A stretch of 64,000 bases of DNA from Leptospira ilyithenensis. GTDB lineage: Bacteria; Spirochaetota; Leptospiria; Leptospirales; Leptospiraceae. Position numbers and translations under genes: made by a program. The stretch lies in assembly GCF_004771005.1 (NCBI RefSeq), contig NZ_RQHV01000062.1, positions 248,001 to 312,000 of the forward strand, given 5' to 3'. Positions 7,825-16,896 of the stretch are shown here, in pieces. Position 1 is the stretch's first letter; each line of letters opens with the position of its first letter. The notes beneath the pieces were generated by a model that saw nothing but the letters and a program-made list of their open reading frames with translations, searched no databases and was not told where the DNA came from.

Positions 7825-10032
7825 TTATGTTGCCGATTCCTTTTTGGCGGATTTTCTTTCTCCAATGGGCAATAACAGAAAGATTCCGGTGAGGAAATAG
7901 AGGAGAGATCCGATCCAGATCAATTTGACAAGAGGGTTGATCCAGATTTCCAAATTGGCAACGATCTCTTTGGGAAATTGAAGATAGAGAGCGAGCTTTT
8001 CGTTCCCAGTGGAGCCGGTAAAATAATAATTCATAAACATAAGAGGTAAGTCCGGGTTTTCGGAACTCATATCCGCTTTTTCAATAGCGCCTAACTGAAT
8101 ATAGAAGTCCTCTTTGGGAAGAGAGAGAATCGCGGGTTCACTGGTCGGAATATGTGTTTCGAAATCTCCCGTTAGGTGGGAAATCTGGGGGTAGAACCTT
8201 CTCTCCGTAACGAGATCGGCTTCCTTGGTTGTTCCTCGGTAGATACTGAAAGTTCCTTCTTGGGAAACGATTACATTTTGGATATTCGGTTTATCGTCGT
8301 TATCCGAAACCATCACAGGTTTGATTTTCAAAGTGGAAGCTTCGATCTGATAACCTGAGATTACACTTTTGTCTATCGACGTGTAAACAACTTCAGGAGA
8401 AGTAGGAGGGGAGAGTTGATAATAAAACTTGACGGAAGTGTTCTGTTTGAATGCATTTCCCGCATAACCGATAAAAATGAGAACCAATGAGAAATGAACC
8501 AGATAACCGCCATACCTGCGTTTGTTTTTGATCAGAAGATTGAATGCACTTGAAAAGTAGGACTCTTCCGGATTTTGTTCTTTGCGGGCTTTGATCCCTC
8601 TGTAGTATTCTTGGAAAATCCCCGCAATCGTAAAGATCCCTATCCCGACGGTTAAAACGGAATAAACTTCACTCAAAAGATCTCCGTATTCCGAATCCCC
8701 TCGTGTGAAGTTTTGAGAATAGAATAAGATATATAGTCCGGCACCTAACAGTCCCGCAACGAACGGTTTGAACAAAGTTGCTAAAAATACAGAGCCCGCC
8801 CCTTTCCTCCAAGCGAGTAGGGGAGCTGAACCCATAAGTAGCAAAAGAAAGATCCCTGCCGGAACTCCCCAGGAATTGAACCAAGGTGCTTTGAATTCTT
8901 TTCCGTAAAGAAGAGGAGAAAACACCCCTAGTAGGATCGCTGCTGTGGAAAGAACGAGTAGAAAATTGTTCAGTAAAAAACTACCTTCTTTCGAGGTGAT
9001 TGCCTCCAGGTTTCTTTCCGGTGCCAAATCTTTTCTTCTGTAAAGGACAAATCCCGTAAAAAAAACGAAGCTTGCGATAATATAACAAATGAAAGGTGTT
9101 CCGATCGTGGACTTTGAAAAGCTATGAGGTCCTTCCAAAACTCCCGAACGGGTGATCCAAGTGCCAAGCAAACTGAAATGGAATGCCAGGATGACGAGAA
9201 TCATATTCCAAAACTTTAGCATACCTCTTCTTTCCTGAATCACGACGGAATGAACGAAGGCACTTGTTAAAAGCCAAGGCATAAGGGATGCGTTTTCAAC
9301 AGGATCCCATGCCCAATAACCGCCCCAACCTAACTCTTCATAGGCCCACTTCGATCCCAATAGAATTCCAGTTCCCAAAAAGAACCAGGAGAATAAAGTC
9401 CATTTGCGGATAAATTTCATCCAATCTTCGGAAAGCTGACCGGATACAAGTGCCGACATGGCAATCGCGAAAGGAATAGAAATGCTCACATAACCGATGT
9501 ACAGTATGGGCGGGTGAATGATCATCGCCCAATGCTGCAAAAGGGGATTGAGTCCTCTTCCGGCAGCAGCTTCCGGTTGGAATTCGCGGAAAGGTTGTGC
9601 ATCAGCGTAAAATACCGCTAAGAAGGAAAAAAATCCGGATAGAACGGCAAGTATCAAATTCATCACCGGAATTCTATCCTGGATGGACTTGCGGGTCTGC
9701 CATAACACAATAAAGGTGAATATGTTGAGAATCAGGTTCCAGAATAAAAGTGATCCGGAAGACCCGGACCAGATAGCGGTCATTTTGTAGAATAACGGCA
9801 AGTGTTCGCTGGAATGCATCACCACATAATAATTGCTATAGTCGGATCTTACCAGTTGCGTTAATAATACGAGGAAGGTCAGGACGATGATGGCTGGGTT
9901 TGTCATAAGCGCCAAACGACCGAGTTCTGTGGCTTTGCGGTCTTTTTTATAAATTCCGTAGGCTGTTTGGATCAGTGAAAAGGATAAAATGGCGAGAGAA
10001 GAAGCGAGAAGAATGGTTCCTAGATTGTTCAT
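7825..10032 (-). CDS. ccmF: Cytochrome c haem lyase subunit CcmF
   Basis: The 735-residue polytopic membrane protein transfers haem from holo-CcmE to apocytochrome c in system I maturation. It has the tryptophan-rich WWD-type motif (GWGGYWAWDPVENASLMPWL near residue 236), the HPPILYIGY and GTWITRSGVLEGPHSF segments, and conserved periplasmic histidines around them. Some 13-15 hydrophobic segments are visible, with a large periplasmic domain at about 545-690. Length is near the usual 650-700. It overlaps ccmE by 4 bases and abuts the ccmH-like gene, so the three form one translationally coupled operon. Confidence 0.95.
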   Translation of the reverse strand: MNNLGTILLASSLAILSFSLIQTAYGIYKKDRKATELGRLALMTNPAIIVLTFLVLLTQLVRSDYSNYYVVMHSSEHLPLFYKMTAIWSGSSGSLLFWNLILNIFTFIVLWQTRKSIQDRIPVMNLILAVLSGFFSFLAVFYADAQPFREFQPEAAAGRGLNPLLQHWAMIIHPPILYIGYVSISIPFAIAMSALVSGQLSEDWMKFIRKWTLFSWFFLGTGILLGSKWAYEELGWGGYWAWDPVENASLMPWLLTSAFVHSVVIQERRGMLKFWNMILVILAFHFSLLGTWITRSGVLEGPHSFSKSTIGTPFICYIIASFVFFTGFVLYRRKDLAPERNLEAITSKEGSFLLNNFLLVLSTAAILLGVFSPLLYGKEFKAPWFNSWGVPAGIFLLLLMGSAPLLAWRKGAGSVFLATLFKPFVAGLLGAGLYILFYSQNFTRGDSEYGDLLSEVYSVLTVGIGIFTIAGIFQEYYRGIKARKEQNPEESYFSSAFNLLIKNKRRYGGYLVHFSLVLIFIGYAGNAFKQNTSVKFYYQLSPPTSPEVVYTSIDKSVISGYQIEASTLKIKPVMVSDNDDKPNIQNVIVSQEGTFSIYRGTTKEADLVTERRFYPQISHLTGDFETHIPTSEPAILSLPKEDFYIQLGAIEKADMSSENPDLPLMFMNYYFTGSTGNEKLALYLQFPKEIVANLEIWINPLVKLIWIGSLLYFLTGIFLLLPIGERKSAKKESAT

Positions 10033-10421
10033 TTTTCTTCCGCATAACCTGCTTCATATTTGGAAGCGCATTTTGCTTCCACATGAGTGGCAACTAACAC
10101 TCCTTTATCGAGTTTTCCGTCGACTCTTGCACGTGCACCTTCTTTGAATGCATCAGGAAGGAGGGTTGCTCCTGTAAAATAGACCGGAACCGTTAAGTCA
10201 TTCAGTTCCAATGTGAATTTTGCTTTTTTGCCTTCCCTAACGAGGCTCCCTGCTTTTACAAACCCGCGCACTCGTAGGTTTTGGTCGTGGTAATGAGCTT
10301 GGTTTGCTGCAAGTTCGGACGCATCCAAAAGGAGAAAAGAAGTTTCCTTGGAGGAGAAAAAAGCAATTCCGGAAAGGGATAGGCCTATGAGGACAAGGAG
10401 TGTGATAAATTTTTTATTCAT
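10029..10421 (-). CDS. ccmE: Haem chaperone CcmE, Cys-type (CxxxY) variant
   Basis: The 130-residue protein has one N-terminal membrane anchor (5-22) and an OB-fold periplasmic domain with the family segments LRVRGFVKAGSL and the beta strands around VPVYFTG. Most CcmE proteins bind haem covalently through the His of an HxxxY motif. Here the corresponding site is Cys118-Ala-Ser-Lys-Tyr122, the CxxxY form known from Desulfovibrio and archaeal CcmE. It is the first gene of the ccmE-ccmF-ccmH operon and overlaps ccmF by ATGA. The ccmA, B, C and D genes are not in this window. Confidence 0.9.
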   Translation of the reverse strand: MNKKFITLLVLIGLSLSGIAFFSSKETSFLLLDASELAANQAHYHDQNLRVRGFVKAGSLVREGKKAKFTLELNDLTVPVYFTGATLLPDAFKEGARARVDGKLDKGVLVATHVEAKCASKYEAGYAEEK

Positions 10422-10533
10422 AGCTGATTCATTAGACTAAAGGAAGGAAGTCTTCTTTCAGGATCGCAGAAACTAAGGATTGAGTCAAGTCGAACGAGCC
10501 CTCCGTTTTCGGGAAAGGGCGGGGGATTTGGGC

Positions 10534-10746
10534 AAAAAGGCGAACTTTTCGAAAGAAAAATAAGGGAAAATGGATTTAGGATTGGCGGGAGAGGGATTTT
10601 GTGTTAGTTGGGAATCGGCAGCCGACGAGCCACTCCCCCCAACCCCTTTGAGCGCCAATAGAAGCGAAAAGTATTCGGAGAATCATCAGCGAAGCTGATC
10701 AACAGGGCGGGGGATTTTACTATTCTCCGACCTCTTTATGTCTCAT
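10534..10746 (+). repeat. Dispersed 213-bp repeat, copy B
   Basis: Same boundaries and length as copy A: it starts gcaaaaaggcgaacttttcg and ends ttatgtctcat. The core aacccctttgagcgcc through the atcagc-gaa-gctgat hairpin to ggggattttac matches copy A with only a couple of changes. It fills most of the 329-base gap between ccmE and the ydcF-like gene. Just upstream, at 10519-10531, gggcgggggattt repeats a phrase that also closes the core at 10705-10717, suggesting a partial tandem unit. Confidence 0.8.
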
Positions 10747-10750
10747 TCTC

Positions 10751-11527
10751 TTACAAATACCCCTTCAACTCGTAAACGAGCACACCCACCCATTCCTTGA
10801 TGGCGAGTGTTGATAATTCCAGATAACCCGGAGAAGGAACCCATAAATCAAAAGCATTCGAATCTGTGGAAAACGAGCGGTAGTCTGTTGGGTAAGAATA
10901 AAAAACAATTCGTTGTTTGTTAAAACAACCGGAAGCTCGTCGGAAATGAAAAGCGGAGGTAACAAGTATGATATCTTTGAACCCGCGTGAATTTAAAATT
11001 TTCGCAGACTCCGTAGCATTTTCATAAGTATTTTTGGATTCCCGTTCCAAAAGAATATCTTCTTTAGGAACACCCAAATCCAATAAGATTTTATTTGCCA
11101 AGTCCGCTTCCCTGTATTTGTCCGCAAAGAGTAAACCCGATCCGCCCGTGAATAGGATTTTTTTTGCCTTACCTGCTTTGTATATCCGAACTGCATCTAA
11201 CAAACGATCGGCGGAATCGGTGAGTTCCGGCCTTTCTTTGATGGAAGAAATCGTTTGGATCATTCCTCCCAAAACTATGACTACATCGGATTTGGGCAAA
11301 GACTCGATTGTAACAGGAGGGTAAGGTCTTTCCAAAGAACGGATCAAACTGTTCGCCAAGAAAGAAGTGGAAAATATTCCTAAGAAAAAAATCAAAAGGA
11401 AGAAGCCGATTTTTTGCCGAAACCCTTTCAGAACAAAAAGATAGAGAAAAGAAAAAATGAAAAACAAGGGGAGTGGGTAAAGGAAGATCGCAAGGATTTT
11501 AGAAAAAAGAAAGAAGAAGGAATTCAT
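10751..11527 (-). CDS. YdcF/SanA-like DUF218 membrane protein
   Basis: The 258-residue protein has two N-terminal membrane segments (about 5-30 and 37-58) followed by a DUF218 domain: DVVIVLGGM at 80-88, LFTGGSG, a central ESKNTYENATESAK motif (the conserved E/NTxEN signature), and VTSAFHFRRA. ElyC and SanA of this family act in envelope integrity, probably on lipid-carrier or peptidoglycan precursor metabolism. The gene stops 5 bases from the end of repeat copy B. A run of A/G-rich sequence (11440-11560) covers its 5' end and encodes the hydrophobic N-terminus. Confidence 0.82.
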   Translation of the reverse strand: MNSFFFLFSKILAIFLYPLPLFFIFSFLYLFVLKGFRQKIGFFLLIFFLGIFSTSFLANSLIRSLERPYPPVTIESLPKSDVVIVLGGMIQTISSIKERPELTDSADRLLDAVRIYKAGKAKKILFTGGSGLLFADKYREADLANKILLDLGVPKEDILLERESKNTYENATESAKILNSRGFKDIILVTSAFHFRRASGCFNKQRIVFYSYPTDYRSFSTDSNAFDLWVPSPGYLELSTLAIKEWVGVLVYELKGYL

Positions 11528-11601
11528 AAAAAGAAGGTTTTCTTTTTTTTAGAGATGACAAGAAGAATTAAGAGGACGATTCATTTGTCGTTTTTGCCAG
11601 G

Positions 11602-11982
11602 CTAGATGATTTCAGCACCCCAGTATTTGGAAGGGTGGGGGTAACGAACGGTAACGCCCAAAAAACTTTTGGAAAATTTCCAATCCCTGGCAGCTTGTCT
11701 GCGGGCGACCATCGAGGTTTTGGGAATGTTTGCAGGAGCTTCCAGCAGAGTTTTATTGATTTCTACCCATTCTTGCAAAGCTTCCGGGCGAGTGGATTTT
11801 AAGTCGGAAATCAGAACTCTCAGTTCGATTTCCGCGTCTTCCCTTTTGTCACGCAAACGCACAGTATCATCCGAATTGGTTCCCATAAAGTGTTCACTCC
11901 CTTCGGTGGAATCCACACAGTATCTCCAATTGGCATAGGCATTCAATAATTGTTGTGTTTCAATATATTGACAATTTGACAT
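11602..11982 (-). CDS. Hypothetical protein, 126 residues
   Basis: I do not recognise a family. The protein is soluble and charged, with a predicted helical central region (about 40-85) and no signal peptide, membrane segment or obvious motif. Two Cys (residues 4 and 22) and several Trp/Tyr are present; the C-terminus is VRYPHPSKYWGAEII. The ATG follows taggtaagaat, a fair ribosome-binding context. It stands alone, divergent from the metallo-hydrolase lipoprotein gene. Codon use is like the neighbours, supporting that it is real. Confidence 0.6.
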   Translation of the reverse strand: MSNCQYIETQQLLNAYANWRYCVDSTEGSEHFMGTNSDDTVRLRDKREDAEIELRVLISDLKSTRPEALQEWVEINKTLLEAPANIPKTSMVARRQAARDWKFSKSFLGVTVRYPHPSKYWGAEII

Positions 11983-12081
11983 ATTCTTACCTAGCGCCTA
12001 ATTGAAAGGATTGGCTGAAACTAAATGTTTGCAAGAATAAAATTTTACACCTGTGTTCCCTCCCGTCTAAGTTGTTAAAGT

Positions 12082-13119
12082 ATGATACAAATAGGCACCG
12101 TCGTCCTCTTAATGATTTTAAGTATTTTAAACGGGTGTTCCACGGATAAGGCAATGACTAAACCTCACCACACAAAAACCGGTTTTCGCAATCTCAATCC
12201 GGATTTCGAAGATCATGGCTTAACGGATGTTTTGAAATGGGTCAGCGGGCGTTGGTCCCGGGAACATAGCGTAGAACCGGGAGATTACCTTCCTTTCCCG
12301 GTGATTCCCAATGACGGAAAAGTTTTGAGGGAAAACGATTCGAAACTGACGGTGACTTGGATCGGACATGCTACTACTCTTGTTCAGATAGACGGAATCA
12401 ATATCCTTACGGATCCGATTTGGAGCGACCGCTGTTCTCCTGTTAGTTTTGCCGGACCGAAACGTTATACTCCTCCCGGTTTGAAATTGGAAGATCTTCC
12501 TCGCATTGATATAGTTATACTATCTCACAATCATTATGACCATACCGATCTTCCCAGTTTGAAACTTTTGGAAGCAAAACACCACCCCAAGTTTTTGGCC
12601 GGTCTTGGCAATAAATCGCTTCTAAAAGGCATCGGTCTTTCTGATGTGGAAGAAATGGATTGGTGGGATTCCGTGGAACGGAAAGGAGTTAAATTTGTTT
12701 TTACCCCGACTCAACATTTTAGCGGAAGGGGAGTTGCCGATAGATATGAAACTCTTTGGGGAAGTTATGCGATACTCGGCAAAAACCAAAAAGTATATTT
12801 CGGCGGGGATACCGGATATTACACTCATTTCAAAGAAATCGGAGAAAAGTTCGATGGATTTGATGTAGCCATTTTGCCCATAGGCGCATTTGAACCCAGA
12901 TGGTTTATGTCATCGGTTCATGTCGATCCTGAAGAGTCCGTTCGGGCTTTTGCGGATTTACGCGCAAAATATATGATTCCCATGCATTATATGACCTTCG
13001 TTTTGAGTGATGAAAAGTTGGATTCTCCGGTTCCCCTTGCGGAAAAAGCCTTTGAAAATCTAAAATTGGCCGCAGACAGACTCGTTCCTCTAAAAATAGG
13101 AGAATCCCGGTTTTTTTAG
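12082..13119 (+). CDS. MBL-fold metallo-hydrolase lipoprotein (UlaG/NAPE-PLD-like)
   Basis: The 345-residue protein starts with a hydrophobic stretch ending ILNGCS, a lipobox, so it is probably lipidated at Cys19. The rest is a metallo-beta-lactamase fold: WIGHATTLVQIDG, the zinc motif SHNHYDHTD (HxHxDH), TPTQHFSGRG, GGDTGY and a late HVDPEES and MHYMTF His. This order is that of the UlaG/NAPE-PLD-like group, whose members hydrolyse phosphodiesters or lactones. The substrate is not predictable here. It is followed after 43 bases by the antiporter gene on the same strand. Confidence 0.85.
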   Translation: MIQIGTVVLLMILSILNGCSTDKAMTKPHHTKTGFRNLNPDFEDHGLTDVLKWVSGRWSREHSVEPGDYLPFPVIPNDGKVLRENDSKLTVTWIGHATTLVQIDGINILTDPIWSDRCSPVSFAGPKRYTPPGLKLEDLPRIDIVILSHNHYDHTDLPSLKLLEAKHHPKFLAGLGNKSLLKGIGLSDVEEMDWWDSVERKGVKFVFTPTQHFSGRGVADRYETLWGSYAILGKNQKVYFGGDTGYYTHFKEIGEKFDGFDVAILPIGAFEPRWFMSSVHVDPEESVRAFADLRAKYMIPMHYMTFVLSDEKLDSPVPLAEKAFENLKLAADRLVPLKIGESRFF

Positions 13120-13162
13120 TTCCAGAACCTTTCGATTCTGAGTAAGCTGTCCAAAAAAAAGG

Positions 13163-14638
13163 ATGGTGAGCATGTTTCGAAAGCTTCTCACATTATTTGT
13201 ATTTCTTGCCTGCATTGGGCTCTTCTCTGTCACTCTTTTGGCAGATGATACTGCTCCAACACCTGCGCAACCGACTGTTCAGGAAGATACAGGTCATTCC
13301 TCCCATGCGGCAGAAGCGCATAGTGAATTGCCGTATTGGTCAGTGATTCCGTTTATTGCGATCTTATTGTCGATTGCGATTTTACCGATTGCTTCTCATA
13401 AAACAGAGCATTGGTGGGAAAATAACAACAATAAGTTGATTGTTGCCGGTGTTCTCGGGACCATCTCCGTGGTTGTTCTTTTGGCTTTTGGCCGAGGTCA
13501 TGCCATCTACCATACTCTTATATTCGACTACGTTCCCTTTATTATTTTGCTTGCTTCCTTGTTTTATATCTCAGGAGGAATCGTAATCAAAGGGGACATT
13601 CACGCATCTCCTCTCAACAACACGATTTTTCTATTTATCGGAGCTAGCCTTGCTTCCTTTATCGGAACCACAGGAGCTTCCATGCTTCTCATTCGTCCTC
13701 TTTTGAAAACGAACAGTGAAAGAAAACATGTAGTTCATACGGTTGTATTCTTTATCTTCCTTGTTTCGAATATCGGTGGTTCTCTCACTCCGCTTGGAGA
13801 TCCTCCACTTTTTCTCGGCTATTTGAAAGGAGTGCCATTCACTTGGACTTTCGGATTATTGCCTGAGATGGTTTTTGCAGCTGTGATTTTACTTGTTGTT
13901 TATTTTATCTGGGATACGATCGCTTATAAAAAAGAATCGAAAGCGGATCTTAAAAAAGATGATAAGAATGCGGCTCCTTTCGACCTTGATGGCCAAGTCA
14001 ACTTTGTTTGGTTATTCGGTGTTGTATTATCCGTAGCATTTTTAAATAGCAATTACATTCCTGCCATCGCTGAAAATCCTTATCTTGGATTCATTCGTGA
14101 AGCAGTATTACTCGGGTTAATCGCTATTTCCAAATTTACATCCAAACCGGAATTCAGAAAAGCAAACAATTTTACTCTTGGTCCTATCCAGGAAGTAGCT
14201 TATCTGTTCGTTGGGATTTTTATCACAATGATCCCTGCTTTGATTTTGCTTGAAGCCAATGGCAAATCGCTTGGGATCACGGAAAGATGGCAATTTTTCT
14301 GGGCAACAGGAGCTTTTTCTTCCGTTCTGGACAATGCCCCTACTTATTTGACTTTCGGTTCTTTGGCTTCCGGATTACTCACTCCTACAGGTGCTACTCC
14401 GTTGACTCTGGGACAGTTTATTGGAAATCCTGCCGCAGAAGAAATTCTGAAAGCGATTTCAGTAGGTGCTGTGTTTATGGGTGCGAATACTTATATTGGT
14501 AATGCTCCGAATTTTATGGTGAAGTCAGTAGCAGAAGAAAATAAAGTGAAGATGCCGTCTTTTGGCGGTTATGTGCTTTATTCTTTCGGAATCTTGATTC
14601 CTTTGTTCATACTGATTACTTTTATCTTCTTCCTTTAG
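13163..14638 (+). CDS. NhaD-like sodium:proton antiporter
   Basis: The 491-residue protein begins with a signal-like segment (LLTLFVFLACIGLFSVTLLA) and a His/Glu-rich periplasmic linker (residues 28-55). About 11-12 membrane segments follow, in the ArsB/NhaD/citrate-transporter fold. Family-typical sequences include FIGTTGASMLLIRPLL near residue 170, NIGGSLTPLGDPPLFLGYL near 200, SSVLDNAPTYLTF near 390 and NTYIGNAPNFMVKSVAE near the end. The family exchanges Na+ for H+ at the inner membrane. An in-frame ATG three codons later is an alternative start. A strong terminator follows the gene. Confidence 0.87.
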   Translation: MVSMFRKLLTLFVFLACIGLFSVTLLADDTAPTPAQPTVQEDTGHSSHAAEAHSELPYWSVIPFIAILLSIAILPIASHKTEHWWENNNNKLIVAGVLGTISVVVLLAFGRGHAIYHTLIFDYVPFIILLASLFYISGGIVIKGDIHASPLNNTIFLFIGASLASFIGTTGASMLLIRPLLKTNSERKHVVHTVVFFIFLVSNIGGSLTPLGDPPLFLGYLKGVPFTWTFGLLPEMVFAAVILLVVYFIWDTIAYKKESKADLKKDDKNAAPFDLDGQVNFVWLFGVVLSVAFLNSNYIPAIAENPYLGFIREAVLLGLIAISKFTSKPEFRKANNFTLGPIQEVAYLFVGIFITMIPALILLEANGKSLGITERWQFFWATGAFSSVLDNAPTYLTFGSLASGLLTPTGATPLTLGQFIGNPAAEEILKAISVGAVFMGANTYIGNAPNFMVKSVAEENKVKMPSFGGYVLYSFGILIPLFILITFIFFL

Positions 14639-14644
14639 TTGCAT

Positions 14645-14683
14645 AAAAAAGCCAAGTCTACTTTCGTAGGCTTGGCTTTTCTT
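14645..14683. terminator. Rho-independent terminator, probably bidirectional
   Basis: The stem gccaagtctac / gtaggcttggc (14651-14661 and 14666-14676, one wobble pair) with loop tttc is flanked by a run of A on the left and T on the right. It lies between the convergent antiporter and DUF368 genes and can end transcription from both sides. Confidence 0.9.
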
Positions 14684-14727
14684 CCGATCATAAAACTTTT
14701 GCTTTCTATCGAATTATAATGGAAAGA

Positions 14728-15714
14728 TCAGTTCTTTTCTTCTTTCAATTTTTCCAGTTGGTTCAATCCGAATCCGAGTGCTACACCGATGATGAGCGCA
14801 ACAAGCGGAAAGATCAGTTCTTCGAAAGAAGAGGGTATTATATTTTGTGCGGTCGCAATTTGAATATCCCGTTTCACTTCACCCGATCTGCCTACGATGG
14901 TTTGCCCTACCGAATAATCTTTAAAAGGCCAAAGGATAAAAAACGATCCGAGGATAAGACCCAAAAGGAAAGTCATCGTATGTGATTTGTATTTTTTAAA
15001 TAGCCACTTCACAAAATGAGTGAATAATAATAATCCGAGCAAACATCCGAGTGCGAATGCGGATAGAAAAACAATCGAGTCCACTGCAAGTATATTGGAA
15101 AGTTTTCCTATTACGATTTGGTATTCTCCGAGAACCAACATGATATATGATCCTGAAATCCCGGGAAGGATCATTGCGGAAATGGCGATGGCACCTGTGA
15201 TAAACGCAATAATCGGATTTTCGGAACCGGCAGTCTCACCCATAAAAAAACTAGGTACGACTGTGAGCGCAATCCCCGGAACAAGCCAAAGCCAAATACC
15301 GATACTGTGTTTTTCCATAAGTTTGTAAGGAACAGAAAGAGAAGGAATGATAAGACCGATAAACAATGCCAAGGTGGGTGCGGGATGGTTCTGAAGTAGA
15401 AACTGAATCAGCTTTGCTCCCGAGACCACGGATAAAAGAAGTCCAAACCCGAGAAAGGTTAGAAACCAAAAGTCGATTCGTTTCATTTCTTCCGCAAATT
15501 TTTCTCTGCTTTCCTTATTGAAAAGTCCTGTTAATAAACCGATACTTACTTTAATCGTAGTTAGGTTTAAAGATGTGATCGCGCCTAGGAGTCTGTCGTA
15601 AAGCCCGAGTATAAGTGCAAATGTTCCGCCTGAAACTCCCGGAATCAGGTTTGCGATTCCAATCAAAAATCCATTCAGGATGCAGAAGAGTATTTCTTTT
15701 CTTGTTAGTGGCAT
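14728..15714 (-). CDS. DUF368 polytopic protein (PopT-like polyprenyl-phosphate transporter)
   Basis: The 328-residue protein has about 8-9 hydrophobic segments and the DUF368 hallmarks: GIANLIPGVSGGTFALILGLYDRL near residue 18 and a second, related ILPGISGSYIMLVLGEY near 181, an inverted-repeat-like pair. DUF368 proteins (PopT) were shown in other bacteria to return undecaprenyl phosphate across the membrane. The gene lies 27 bases downstream of a WecA-like transferase, which uses the same carrier, supporting that role. A terminator lies 45 bases after the stop. Confidence 0.85.
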   Translation of the reverse strand: MPLTRKEILFCILNGFLIGIANLIPGVSGGTFALILGLYDRLLGAITSLNLTTIKVSIGLLTGLFNKESREKFAEEMKRIDFWFLTFLGFGLLLSVVSGAKLIQFLLQNHPAPTLALFIGLIIPSLSVPYKLMEKHSIGIWLWLVPGIALTVVPSFFMGETAGSENPIIAFITGAIAISAMILPGISGSYIMLVLGEYQIVIGKLSNILAVDSIVFLSAFALGCLLGLLLFTHFVKWLFKKYKSHTMTFLLGLILGSFFILWPFKDYSVGQTIVGRSGEVKRDIQIATAQNIIPSSFEELIFPLVALIIGVALGFGLNQLEKLKEEKN

Positions 15715-15741
15715 AGAGGAAGAATCGAAAGGGACGCTCCT

Positions 15742-16818
15742 CTAGGCAAGGTTTTTTCTGCCTGTCTTCAAACTCAATCGAATCAAAAGGTATACGAATA
15801 AGTAACAGGCTAAGGTTCCTAATAGGAGAATCGTATGGGAAACTTTCATGTATGGATTCAAAAACTGCGAATATACATATATGCCGCCTGCAGGAAGGTT
15901 GAGTAAAGACAGTAGAAGGCAAGTTCCTTTCTTGCCTAAACTAGTATCTGTTAAATTTTGATATAGATGTTCCCTATGTGCTTGGAAGATATGTTTTTTC
16001 TGCCAACTGCGAAGTAAGATTGTGAAGATTCCATCCACCCAAAAAACAGGAAACAGATAAAATAGAAGTGTAATATCGAACCCGACTTGGTCGGTTTTTG
16101 CGGACAAAAGAGGAAGGGAAAGGATGATAAACCCGATCCCCAAAGATCCGCTGTCTCCCATAAATAATTTTGCCTTCGGTGAATTATAAAATATAAATCC
16201 GAAGAGTGCCAAAAAGAGACATACCATGATGACAAAAAACACCGAGTTTGGAAAAAACAATTCCGAGAATATAAACCCGAATGATAAAGATGAAAAGAAA
16301 AAACTGGCTATCACATATAAGTCCAGGCCGTCCATAAAATTTACCAGGTTTACGATAAATACCAAAAGAAAGATAAAAACGGATAGGGAAACAATCCTGT
16401 TTTCGATCACATAACTAAGAATTGTCGGAGTTATGTTTAAATGATAGAACCATATTCCCGCAAATAATAGCTCCAGGCTCAATCGGATATTAGGTGATAG
16501 TGAAATCAAATCATCCACAAACCCAAGTAACCCGAAAAAAACGACTCCTGAAAGCAAAAACGGCAAAATCGAAAGTAGTTGGAAATGGATGCTTTCGAAA
16601 GGACTTCCTTTTGTTTGCCCCGAATAAGTCACCCAAAGCAAAAAACATAAAAACAATGGCAAAAATACCATCCCCCCTGACTTTTTCGTTTTTTCGGTAT
16701 GAAGACTTCTTTCATTTGGGATATCTTGTACCCCAATTCCGGAATGTACGTAGAGACTATGGAAAATCAGGCTGATGAGGCTCGCAAATATCCAAAAAGA
16801 AAGGGAAAATGAATCCAT
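15742..16818 (-). CDS. WecA/TagO-like undecaprenyl-phosphate sugar-1-phosphate transferase
   Basis: The protein (358 residues from the ATG at 16818) is a polytopic transferase of the MraY/WecA family that loads a HexNAc-1-phosphate on undecaprenyl phosphate to begin O-antigen or other envelope glycan synthesis. Visible motifs are DIPNERSLHTEKTKKSGG, VNFMDGLD, LFMGDSGSLGIGF and the WecA-type AHREHLYQ, which binds the nucleotide sugar. A longer reading frame to 16881 would leave only 15 bases to divergent dapA and adds no family sequence, so the internal ATG was chosen. It is followed by the PopT-like gene. Confidence 0.88.
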   Translation of the reverse strand: MDSFSLSFWIFASLISLIFHSLYVHSGIGVQDIPNERSLHTEKTKKSGGMVFLPLFLCFLLWVTYSGQTKGSPFESIHFQLLSILPFLLSGVVFFGLLGFVDDLISLSPNIRLSLELLFAGIWFYHLNITPTILSYVIENRIVSLSVFIFLLVFIVNLVNFMDGLDLYVIASFFFSSLSFGFIFSELFFPNSVFFVIMVCLFLALFGFIFYNSPKAKLFMGDSGSLGIGFIILSLPLLSAKTDQVGFDITLLFYLFPVFWVDGIFTILLRSWQKKHIFQAHREHLYQNLTDTSLGKKGTCLLLSLLNLPAGGIYVYSQFLNPYMKVSHTILLLGTLACYLFVYLLIRLSLKTGRKNLA

Positions 16819-16896
16819 TTTCGCTAAGATCGGATACTTAGGCTGTTTTGGCAGTTTTTTATTGCAAAAAAGAGCCAACATTCCACCTTTAAATTT

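Noticed and set aside
6894..10746. CRISPR array or tRNA in the repeat copies
   Set aside because: Only one copy at each site and no spacers; no cloverleaf-like pairing or CCA end.
11440..11560. A/G-rich tract interpreted as low-complexity element
   Set aside because: It encodes the Phe/Leu-rich membrane start of the YdcF-like protein on the minus strand, which explains the composition.
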